From contig JABYQS010000647.1 in NCBI GenBank assembly GCA_022592435.1, positions 1-16,193 of the forward strand: a DNA stretch of 16,193 nt, read 5' to 3'. This DNA is from Cerioporus squamosus. Lineage: Eukaryota; Basidiomycota; Agaricomycetes; Polyporales; Polyporaceae. The stretch's first letter is position 1, and every line of letters begins with the position of its first letter. The notes beneath the pieces were generated by a model. The model saw only the letters and a program-made list of their open reading frames with translations. It was not told the DNA's origin and did no database searches. Shown in pieces: positions 1 to 8,176 of the stretch. The position numbers and the translations under genes are program-made.

Positions 1-257
1 GACCGAACATTGCGAACAGCTTGTCGGAATGTGCGGGACAAGTGGTCGTGACTGTATCGTTGCGCTCATGGTCGTCGCGCGTGATGATGGAATGCTCGTG
101 GCGTGGATTCGTCAGAACAGAACAGGTTTGCAACACTGTTCACCCTTCAAGTGGGTAGAGGGAGGACACGGTGAGAAGTTGAAGCATGCAGAGCGAGAGA
201 CGCCGCGATCCTCCAGCAGTTCTGGAGGGCTGTGCCGCAGTGCCGCCTACATATGTA

Positions 258-297
258 CTCGTGGCGCCTGAAGTGTTCGAACGCCTCGGGTTAGGTG
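258..297 (+). repeat. Left terminal inverted repeat of the 927-bp element
   Basis: This is the inverted partner of 1145-1184. The best-conserved core is GGCGCCTGAAGTGTTCGAAC, followed by GCC, with one mismatch and one 1-nt gap over about 30 bp. It holds five CpGs in 40 bp, in contrast to the interior. Confidence 0.85.
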
Positions 298-1144
298 TAC
301 CATAGGGCATAATGAAATATGAATATCTTGGCCACTTCACAAGAAACATTGAAGCCCTTTGGTGCATATGGTAGACAGGCATCTGAGCTTCTAGTATATA
401 TGGGTGACACTGTATGGTTCACTCTCTGGCATTCTGTGAAGTATTAACTTTATCTGAGATGTACAAAATCCACCTTTCCCATCCCTGCCCTTATAAGTAC
501 TGTCCAAACTTACTGGGATGATCTCATAAAAATTGGAATGGGGACCTTAGAGACCCCTGCATGTGATATATGAATGGTGGGATGGACCAAGAAAGTCTGA
601 GGGAGCTATCGCCTGAGAAACATGGGAGATGGATTAATATAATTGCATATTGAACATCACTTGTCCTGAATTCAGTCTTTCAAGGGCTGCTACCAAACTG
701 CTAATAGTATCAATGAATATAGAGAGGGCAGTAGTCATGGCTGCAGTGGACAATGTGTGTCTGTATACAATAGTTGAACGACCAAGACTGCATAAGCAGA
801 ACCATGTAAGTTATGCCTGTTCATCTTGCAAGTTTCACTGACGATAACTCCCCTGGTAGTCCTCTTCAGATCCCTTGTTTTATATGGCGCATACAGCAAG
901 CTCTGAACTATCTGTGGGTATATTTGTGAGGTTGTCTCAATCAGCCCTTACAGACTTATTGGGGCAGGAAGGAGAAAAGTACCTTACCAAGAGTTCATGC
1001 TCTCCAGACAGCTAGAGACTGTTGCACACAGTTTTATTCACATATACTGTGAGCTCAGATTTTTGTCTACTCTATGTGGCTACATGTTCTGACTAACCCT
1101 TAATTGTGAGCAAGATTCATGTGTTACAATATCTGCACCAAGAG

Positions 1145-1184
1145 CGCCTAATGCGGGCGTTCGAACACTTTAGGCGCCCACTAG
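1145..1184 (-). repeat. Right terminal inverted repeat of the 927-bp element
   Basis: Read on the minus strand it begins CTAGTGGGCGCCTAAAGTG and continues TTCGAACGCC, matching the left repeat. It also holds five CpGs in 40 bp. Confidence 0.85.
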
Positions 1185-1431
1185 TACATGGTGCCGCGCT
1201 TGTGCTGCTTACTCTTTCCACTTCATTGTGGCCCGGCCGCCCAGTGACCAACCAATGCCACTAACAACCCATTGAGTACTACTATGGGCATTTAAGCCAA
1301 AAATCCTGGAACTGATCGTGAAGACATCATGAACTTTGACAATAAATTCCTATATGTAAGAGGCGATTCTATGTCACAATTCACGATGAGTTCACGATAA
1401 TTTCGTGGACTTGTGGCTAAAATGCCCACAG

Positions 1432-2459
1432 TGTACGGGGCTCATCTGTGGACTATCCAGAATCTGCCCGAACCTCCGACATCCTCTACAACTGCCGCAA
1501 ATACCAATCGGTAAGCTCATCACGGGCCTGTGCTTTTCAACACACCCGGCATCTCGTCCTCGAGTCATCTGTCAAAGTAAGTGGCTCGTTCCGCATGACT
1601 TTATGACACTGAGCAATGCTTTCGCAAGTCTATGCCCTTGAGTCGTTGCTCGAAGTGTGGAAAAGTCCCCGCAGACGGGCTTAAGAACTGCTCTGGCTGT
1701 CATTGAGCCACCGGTGTCTACTGCGTATGTACTTGTACAAGCGTTCGCCAACCTGACATTCATGAAGTCAACGTATTACTCCTGCAGTCTCCTGAATGCC
1801 AGAAGGCGCACTGGAAGGTACACAAGCCGATGTGCCGTCCCATAGGTGGGGCATCAAAATACTCGACCACCGACACCAACCGTGGTCCAGCCAGTTCAAA
1901 CACGTCCTCCTCAACACCTCCCATCCCATCTTCACGAAGGGCGAGCTATGCCCCGTGACAGAGAAGTGCGGCTACCCCTTGCTGATATACAGCGACTCTA
2001 TCCATGGTGGCGTCCCCGCTCAAGAGAACAATCAACCTGCCGTGTACCTTCGCATAGAGCCCCACGACGGGTTCGCGCCTATACAGTGCGTATACCCCAA
2101 TATGATGGCTTGATTGCTTCGACTGACCAGAAGACGTCTCCGCCGGTAGCTGGCAGATCAACGAACCAGGGACGGTGAGTGAGCGGCCGGGATTCAAGTT
2201 ATGCCCCGGGATCTAAACGTTCTCGCTGCAGTGTTACGTGGTCCGCCAAGATCGACAGCCTTTGACCAAGGAAGCCGTCGAGATCATCTACAACTTCCAT
2301 TCCTACCTACTGGACATCGCCGACCACGAGCTTGCGGTTAACGGACGCGGACCTTGGCGGAAAGCGTTGAGCCCTGAATGGCTCAAGAGCTTTGCCGATG
2401 AATACCGGCAAGAGGAGGTATCTCGCGAGGGACGCAAGGGCTTCGACTTCTTCCCTTAG
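1432..2459 (+). CDS. MYND zinc-finger protein gene, multi-exon, apparently disrupted (possible pseudogene)
   Basis: MYND fingers bind two zinc ions and mediate protein-protein contacts; the function of this fungal family is not known to me. The finger lies in two exons. The first (1629-1724) reads RCSKCGKVPADGLKNCSGC and ends in YC. Intron 1725-1787 follows, with a CTGAC branch site at 1753. The next exon gives SPECQKAHWKVHKPMC. Later exons are about 1788-2085, 2150-2174 and 2232-2459. They are joined in phase by introns 2086-2149 (CTGAC branch) and 2175-2231, and encode segments such as LCPVTEKCGYPLLIYSDS, DGFAPIHWQINEPGT and RQPLTKEAVEIIYNFHSY; the protein ends DFFP. Two lesions are visible: an in-frame TGA at 1704-1706 between the finger's cysteines, and a frame change at the GTGGGG run near 1846-1850 that no GT-AG intron I tried repairs. 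Upstream exons 1432-1510 and 1565-1576 (12 nt) fit in phase through introns 1511-1564 and 1577-1628, but the true start is not found; ATG 1632 is the alternative start. Confidence 0.75.
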
Positions 2460-2833
2460 TCAATCAGGTATGTGGATTGCTACACAGGTGACGTCCTCGA
2501 GTCTGACCTCCACCGTGAATAGGTTGCTGGTAGCCCGCTAAATGCGTGTGCAGTACTGCAGCTGTGCTGAATTGATGGCCGTATCGAGGACAGACCTAGA
2601 GCAGTGAGCGGACTCGGGAGTTCCGCTTTTCCGTTCCAAAGGACTGTTGTATCCTTGCAGACTTCAAGCGCTTCGAGGCCGATGCCTTGCACAGATTTAG
2701 TCGGCATCAGGCCGAGCGTTGGGTTCAACGAATGCTTTCCTTCTTCTGTACTTCCTGCATGGTTCCAGATTGTATATCGCACTCCATAAGGCGATTCCAT
2801 GATCCACTTTGCCGGTGGGAACGAAATGGCAAC
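2460..2833. other. Spacer between the MYND gene and the tRNA; no gene seen
   Basis: This stretch follows the MYND stop codon (TAG 2457-2459). A minus-strand frame of about 106 codons (2480-2800) is open, but it has no motif, splice support or family resemblance, so I treat it as chance. The stretch presumably contains the MYND 3' end and the trailer of the tRNA, which is transcribed toward it. Confidence 0.5.
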
Positions 2834-2837
2834 AAAA
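2834..2837 (-). terminator. RNA polymerase III terminator of tRNA-Val
   Basis: AAAA on the plus strand is a TTTT run on the minus strand, immediately after discriminator base 2838. This is the minimal Pol III termination signal. Confidence 0.75.
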
Positions 2838-2948
2838 TGGTTCAGTCCGGGCTCGAACCGGAGACCTCCTGTGAACCCCTACAACACATGTTGAAGCCCG
2901 CGATGACGGATGTGAGACAGACGTGATGACCAACTACACCACTGAACC
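2838..2948 (-). tRNA. tRNA-Val (anticodon CAC) with a 37-nt intron
   Basis: On the minus strand the acceptor stem GGTTCAG (2948-2942) pairs perfectly with CTGAACC (2845-2839), followed by discriminator A (2838). The D arm has stem GTG/CAC and loop TAGTTGG, which forms the A box. The anticodon stem TCTGT (2921-2917) pairs with ACAGG (2872-2868), including one G-U pair. The loop is CT-CAC-A-C, with anticodon CAC at 2914-2912. The T arm TCCGG-TTCGAGC-CCGGA (2862-2846) contains the B box. Between positions 37 and 38, the canonical nuclear site, lies a 37-nt intron (2910-2874) that the tRNA splicing endonuclease would remove. Every stem closes, so the call is firm. CCA is not encoded, as expected for a eukaryotic nuclear tRNA. 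Confidence 0.93.
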
Positions 2949-3201
2949 CATAATAAGTTGTAAATTGGCTTCAAACATATTCATGATCTACGCAGTCAGA
3001 GCTGCCCTGATCCTGCGTAAGTACTGGCCGAGTTCTTCTATAGATCGCACCATGATCTCGTGCCCATGCTGACATGGGGTTCTTCCTAGTCCACTGTTTC
3101 ATTGGCAGGAGAGGCACACGACACTAGTGTGATTTTGCCCTAGACTTAGAGCCCTAGCTACGACTTGCGTCTAGCTCACCAGTGTACTTCCATGTACAAT
3201 A

Positions 3202-3252
3202 GGGATGCTCAATTTTGGTCGGTCGCAGGTCGGTCGCAGGTCGCAGGTCGCA
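3202..3252 (+). repeat. Left TIR of the MITE with internal GGTC/GGTCGCA tandem units
   Basis: From 3217 to 3252 the sequence is an array of GGTC, GGTCGCA, GGTC and then three GGTCGCA units. The right end carries a shorter, partly diverged version (3343-3373), so the array length differs between the ends, probably by slippage within the terminal repeat. Confidence 0.8.
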
Positions 3253-3342
3253 AAACGCAGTGATCGAGCCTCTAAGCGCGACCAAGTACATAGGAAAGAG
3301 GCAACGTCGGCTGCCTCGGCTACCTGCTGAGGCGCTCACCTA

Positions 3343-3382
3343 GCGACCGACCGACCTACGACCGACCAGAATTGAGCATCCC
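3343..3382 (-). repeat. Right TIR of the MITE
   Basis: This is the inverted partner of the left end. It differs at the 14th base (C for T) and within the GGTCG array (GTAGG for GCAGG, and fewer GCA units). Confidence 0.85.
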
Positions 3383-3802
3383 TAATGGGCTCGACGTCCG
3401 GCTGCCGAGCCTGATCTCTGAAGGTCAGGTACTCATTACTACCGTCACGATGACGACAAAGGCCATTTGCTGATGCTTCCACGCATTGTAAGTATGTAGG
3501 TTGGTCTGGCTAGCAACCTACGTGGTTGAAGACAGCGTCGCGAGTATAAGGTCCCCTTCTCCCGCTTCGATGATCATGCATCATGACGTTGTCCAGCGTT
3601 GCCTTTGTCCTCAAGCCGCTCAGTCCCTCCCCTCCGTCGCGCCGTGAAGCTTGAAGACTAGAACGGCCGAGACGAAGGACACAGCCGGTCGTCGTGCATG
3701 TCTTAGCGATCTTCGGACATCTCGTGTAACACTGTAAGTTTCGGAGACCCTTGAACTGTCATATTTTACAATTCCCTCGTTACTTACTGCTTACCTGCAG
3801 CC

Positions 3803-4005
3803 ATGAAGTTCCACACAGGCAGCTTTGTCGATGTGCTGGTCAGATTCGCTGCCGAGCCGCACAATGGGACCATCGTAAAGATATGGCCAAGATAAAGACA
3901 ACCCTCCGGCTGAAGTTGAACCTCCTCCCAACAAGCACGGCGTCGGCCGCTGGGCGGGACGCGCCGCTGCCACACCGGGGACAGGCTGAACGCCGACTTC
4001 TCCAC
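3803..4005 (+). CDS. Possible coding remnant behind a well-formed intron; unidentified
   Basis: A good intron signature at 3734-3800 (67 nt, donor GTAAGT, acceptor TACCTGCAG) ends 2 nt before ATG 3803. The frame reads MKFHTGSFVDVLVRFAAEPH and reaches TAA at 3893-3895. Protein-like sequence then continues in other frames: DKDNPPAEVEPPPNKHGVGR from 3891, and DRLNADFST from 3980 up to a donor-like GTACGT at 4006. Two single-base slips would be needed to join these, one of them at a GGGG run. I do not recognise a family. It could be a decayed gene, a gene with missed introns, or chance. The intron-ATG arrangement is the only real support. Confidence 0.25.
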
Positions 4006-7000
4006 GTACGTACCCTGCCGATGCCTCCTCCCCTGCCGCCACAGCAGTCAGACTCAAGCATGCTAACTCGGATACTCGGTTGCCAAGATGCAACCTGTCA
4101 TTTCGGACGTACAGTATTGCACGCTTACTTAGTACCAGCGTACGTTACTACTTAGCCGCGTACCTCTCTCCCTCGCGTGTTCTTAAGTATCAATCTCGCT
4201 CGGCTGTCGCCAGATGAACGGCCGCCCGTCGGGGGCCGGGGCACTCCCCAGGCCGCAGGAGCATGGCGTCCCACTAGCTCCCACCGATGCGACGGCATCC
4301 GGGACGCTTGACGCCGCATACGCCTCTCCGAACCCATGCTCACTGCTTCCCACTTGTTCAACGGACGGTCCAGCACGGTGACGGCCGCATCAAGAGTGCA
4401 GCGGCCCTTGAGGCTCTGTACGAAGACGCTCGGTATGATCTCTGCTGCACGCCCGACTCTGTTCCTGTGGAGGCCGGGCTCACGAGGGCTCCGCTTCCTG
4501 TCGGAGCCCTTGTTGTCGTTTGCGCAGTGAGGGACGCTTCATCATCGGCTGCGCCGGGGGGCACGAGAGCGGCAGAATGACGCAGCCTGAGGCCAGGACC
4601 GTCACAAGTTCGTCTCGGATTAAACACACTGCGTTGATGCGGTAGGCAGCGTGCGTAGCGGTACTGTACCCTACAAGTACGTGTGCATCACATCAAGTTA
4701 TCGTCTGTGAACGGAAATCGCCTAGTCCTCCACACTAACGAAAGGTGCAGTTCCATTCAACCGGCGGAAGAGCTCACCTACGCAGTGTCGTCTACAAATG
4801 GCAAAGGTCGTACGGTCTCGTGCTTGCCTGACGTTGTTGGTTCTTCGTCTGTCGGCGGAAGAATGTTACCCACCCTTCGTGTAAACACCGTCGGGTCCTC
4901 TCCACTTGTAAGGAACAGGCCTGGCCACCTGCGAAATAATATATGTTCTCAGAATGTTTCTTCGCTTATCCCGCGCAACTGCCAAAGGACGCGCCCAATC
5001 TAGACCTCGGAGCGTTCTACTCCTCTGCACAGCAATCGGGGGAAGCTCGTCCCATACGGTCACTTTGTGATATACTTCAGCGATTTGACGCCAGCAATTT
5101 CGGAGATGGGCGAAGGCTGCAGGACTGACATTCAAGCTACCCAGACCGGCCAGCTTGAAGCCGAGCGACCCGATATCGAATGGGTTCCATGCGCTCAAGA
5201 GCTGCCCCTTGACTTGCTGTTGCAGCAGGTGGCGACTAGGATGCGCATCACCTGTAGAAGCTGCCTGGATCTGGTAAGATGGACCAGATGGGTTCCGAGT
5301 CCCGGTACGCCCGTGCGCGCCGAAAGCGTTCCATGCGTTCTGCGGCTGGCTTCTACTGCGTGTGCGTCAGTCACCCGTTATACGCGATGAGAGAACGTAG
5401 AAGCAGGCGAGCGCTACGCACTTGAGCTGCGACAAGTCACCCATGACATGTTCGCTGTTTTCTGATACGAACAAAACATCCTGGAGGACAGCGGAACCGG
5501 TGCCGGAACACACCTAGCGTCCTGTGGAGTTTGTGAACAATCGGTGAAACATATTGGTTGTGTCCGGACGTCATCAGGGAGATAGAGCTGGAGAGAGACT
5601 GAAGATTTCGCTACGTTGCACAGTGCGCAGTCTATCCCGCTCTCTGTAAGTGAGCCTGATCACAGCGCACGACAGAGAGATAGAAGTGGGACTAATTCAG
5701 GGGAGTGTGCGTCTTCTGGAAGTAGGTGCGGTCAGATGAGGCATGCGATCTTCTGGGCGCGAGCTTGCACGATGTGCGAGAACAGATGGTCCTGGCCTCC
5801 AGACGAAGCGGCGAAGCGTGGTGAGCACTTGAGCAAGCAAGGACGATCCATGGCTCCGAACTGGCCTTATCCACTGTCTTCTGGCTCAAGACGTCGAGCG
5901 GACGCGAAGATCCATGCCGCAATCCCGGGTGTGCCGCATATGCAACGGGCCGTCGAAGCGGTTCGACGGTCAATCGCTCTCGTGAGGCGAATAGTACCTG
6001 CACGCACAGCCGTTGCTTCTCAGACGGATGCGGATTGTCCGACTCCGTCGCACCAGCTGAAGAAGAGAGCTTGTCTATAGCGTTGGCTGCGGAATGGGGC
6101 ACACTGGGATGAGATGACCATGCGACTATGATGAACATACCGCAAGAAGACCCTTTCCGGAGAGCTGTGAGGGACCTTCCCACTCCGTGATGTGAGCGTG
6201 GCGCCGCGATACACTTCCGTCTCTGTCCTCTCTTGGCTGGCGGCGGAGTCACAGGATGTGCGCGCCCGCACTGATGTCGGGTGGTCCAGTCATATGCATC
6301 TGTGTTCAAAAAACCACGTATTAGAAGATATCGCATACAGGGGGCGCATCTCGGGAAGGAGACGATACAGCCAGAAGACACACCATGAGGATGCGGGAGA
6401 AGTATTGTACAAGGGCGACATAGACCATCAATCGATGTCGCCGGGGAGGACGACGTTAACGACGCTTGCGAGCTTCGGCTCCTCATCCAGGACACGCTGC
6501 TGGCGTCGTTAGCGAGCCGGGACAATTGGATTACTTCGACAAAGGAAGTGCCTTTCATGGTCGCAACTTGGCGCATGTCTTCGGTCATGCTGGCAGCTAG
6601 ACGTTTCTAAAGGGCCAGCATAGGTGGGGCGGCCGAGTCGCGGCAAGCGTAAGTGTTTTCGTCATCGTAAGCGGCAAGACGTTGCCTGCACATTCCCCGT
6701 CGGAATGTGGTGCCTTGTCCGTACGGGTCGCCTGGAGGTCAACCCGTTTTTAAGTGGTTTCACAAGACATCTAGCAGAGGAGCCTACCGCGAAGAACTGT
6801 ATGCTTCAAGGCTGTCTAAGCGTGCGTCCAGTGGTATATTGCAGAAATCCATACTCAAACAGTCGAGCAGCTGAAGTCGTTGCTTTCCCAGCGGAGTTTC
6901 CGAAGAACCTGCGAAGCGTCGGCAAGGGACTCCTGGATACTTAGCCGTGCTATCGGGATGCATCCGGCATTTGCTACGCAGAGGCGACATCAAATGCCGT

Positions 7001-8086
7001 AACTCTTATGGCCGACAACGATGGAGTGTTTCACGGGCAAGTAGGTGGAGAAACCGGAAAGTGGCTGATTGCGACGGGGAGGCTGAGCGGAGTGGACCGT
7101 GTGACGGTGACGGCGTCACAGGGGTTGAACGCCACGAAGCCGCCGGCGGGCCAGGAACAAGTTCAATGTTAGTCAACGTGCAACCACTCCCATAAGCATC
7201 TTGGGCCCGTCGGGATGCCGCTTATCCGACATACACCTTCGGACATACAGTGTAATGCCTGTGCCTATGCTTCGCTATGCTAGGCGATGGCCAGCCTGGT
7301 CGAGAAACCCGGCACTGCCGGACGCGGAGGTATTTTCGTAACAATCTTCGTTGATAGAGCGTAGGCACTTCCCCGTCTCACGCTGCCTTCACCCGTGGCA
7401 AGCACTGTGCGGGGTCGTGCCGGAGTGCTGCTGCTGCGTCTGGGGCCTGACATCGCCAAATGCGTACTGTCCATCAAGCAGGTGCTCGGAAAGCTCTCTG
7501 GAAGCTCTGTTCCACTCAGGAGGGACGATCCCTGCACTCTTGGCCTCCGGGGACCTCCCCTCCCCTCTCACGGCCCTATGTCCGCCATTGGGAGGCCGAT
7601 TACTACTTCAGCAGCGGCCGAGTCGACCAGCGATCCGGGATTCTACAGAGAGCCTCCCGTTCGGTTGCGGTGCGATTCTCTTCCTTTTTGCTGGCTGCTT
7701 CGCCGCGATTTAATCGATGTCTGGCATAGGTCCCGAGCCTGTTATGGGCTTCCAACTCGTCATGCGTTGGGCCTGGGAGAATCCGAACCTCGCCTTGGCC
7801 GCTGGAGATCTTGACATGTTCGCCGACAGGTACACTGCGAAAGTTCGCAGTCCTCTCATGAGATTGCAAGCTTCCTGCTCGATCTCTGATGGATCCGACT
7901 GCAGGGATCTGTGGAGACGTTCGGTCGCTTCCTTGAGTATTACTTACGCAGCTGGTGGCATGCACGAGGTGCCCCTCTGATTCCTGCCGGTCCCCGAAAA
8001 CTCGCCTCGCATCTGCGGCAGCCACAACAATCCCATCGGGCCTTATTCGAGAATGTCATCTGGGGACTCATGGCCGCTTCCCGCTG
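4006..8086. other. About 4 kb without an assignable gene; scattered exon-like open frames
   Basis: No domain, transposase, reverse transcriptase, tRNA or repeat family could be recognised here. The most protein-like stretches are a 61-codon plus frame at 4943-5128, a 95-codon ATG-less plus frame at 5825-6112, and the last 60 or so codons of a plus frame ending at 6608-6610 (includes TSTKEVPFMVATWRMSSVML). A 298-codon minus-strand frame (5692-6588) overlaps these. Its composition (rich in Ser, Arg, His, Pro and Cys) is typical of antisense reading. The likeliest contents are decayed genes or transposon relics plus the upstream region of the CFA gene. Nothing here should be read as a confirmed gene. 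Confidence 0.5.
5825..6112 (+). other. 95-codon exon-like open frame with Cys-x4-Cys spacing; unidentified
   Basis: This plus-strand frame is open between TGA codons at 5822 and 6110 and contains no ATG. It includes DPCRNPGCAAYATGRRSG and then STCTHSRCFSDGCGLSDS, that is, Cys pairs spaced by four residues (C-x4-C, then C-x4-C-x4-C). About two thirds of the third codon positions I sampled are G or C. The upstream side has a donor-like GTGAGC at 5821 and acceptor-like AAG ends, but no exon chain could be built. It could be an exon of a small Cys-rich or zinc-binding protein, a relic, or chance. Confidence 0.18.
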
Positions 8087-8094
8087 TATAAAAT
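8087..8094 (+). promoter_or_regulatory. TATA box of the CFA synthase gene
   Basis: TATAAAAT sits 90 bp upstream of ATG 8177. A start site 30-40 bp downstream would leave a 5' leader of about 50 nt. The placement suits a Pol II core promoter; transcription itself is not shown by the sequence. Confidence 0.6.
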
Positions 8095-8176
8095 CCCCGC
8101 GGCTGCAGACACGTCCCTCAGTGCCGTGCCTCCTCCTCCGGTTCTTCTCCACTACCAGCCTCGCATTATCTCCACG

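Larger units (their letters stand above)
258..1184. mobile_element. Non-autonomous TIR DNA transposon (large MITE-like element), CpG-depleted interior
   Basis: The two ends are near-perfect inverted copies. The left end (258-297) and the reverse complement of the right end (1145-1184) share GGCGCCT, one mismatch, then AAGTGTTCGAACGCC. The match continues outward as CTCGTG versus CTAGTGG, and inward more weakly to a shared TTAGG(T/C)G. Both ends abut a TA (256-257 and 1185-1186), which would be a 2-bp TA target duplication of the Tc1/mariner kind. The flanking sequence is itself partly palindromic (ATGTAC/GTACAT), so the exact boundary could be a few bases further out. The 0.85-kb interior has no open frame longer than about 63 codons and no recognisable transposase, so it cannot mobilise itself. 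It is about 42% G+C in four sampled lines, AT-richer than the rest of the window, with only four CpG dinucleotides between 301 and 1140. The superfamily assignment is inferred from the possible TA flank alone. Confidence 0.8.
3202..3382. mobile_element. 181-bp MITE with TA target duplication (Tc1/mariner-like)
   Basis: The left end begins GGGATGCTCAATTTTGGTCG and the right end, read in reverse complement, begins GGGATGCTCAATTCTGGTCG. The two ends match at 30 of the first 32 positions. Each end abuts a TA (3200-3201 and 3383-3384), the expected 2-bp duplication. The interior is too short to encode a transposase, so mobility would depend on an enzyme encoded elsewhere. Unlike the 927-bp element, it is still rich in CpG. 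A minus-strand frame of 61 codons across it is incidental. Confidence 0.88.

Noticed and set aside
1405..1641. 78-codon plus frame with a CPQC motif just upstream of the MYND finger
   Set aside because: It is open through the GTAAGC and GTAAGT donors and does not lead into the MYND frame. The spliced alternative fits better.
1846..2178. 110-codon Pro/Arg-rich plus frame inside the MYND gene
   Set aside because: It is an overlapping shadow; the frame one base over carries the conserved family text.
3217..3252. CRISPR-like or microsatellite array of GGTCGCA units
   Set aside because: There are no unique spacers, and the units are part of the MITE's inverted repeat.
5692..6588. 298-codon minus-strand open frame, one of the longest in the window
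   Set aside because: Its composition is dominated by Ser, Arg, His, Pro and Cys, with no hydrophobic core, domain motif or family resemblance, and a plausible sense exon lies opposite. It is best read as an antisense shadow, though its length is why the region is listed as a finding.
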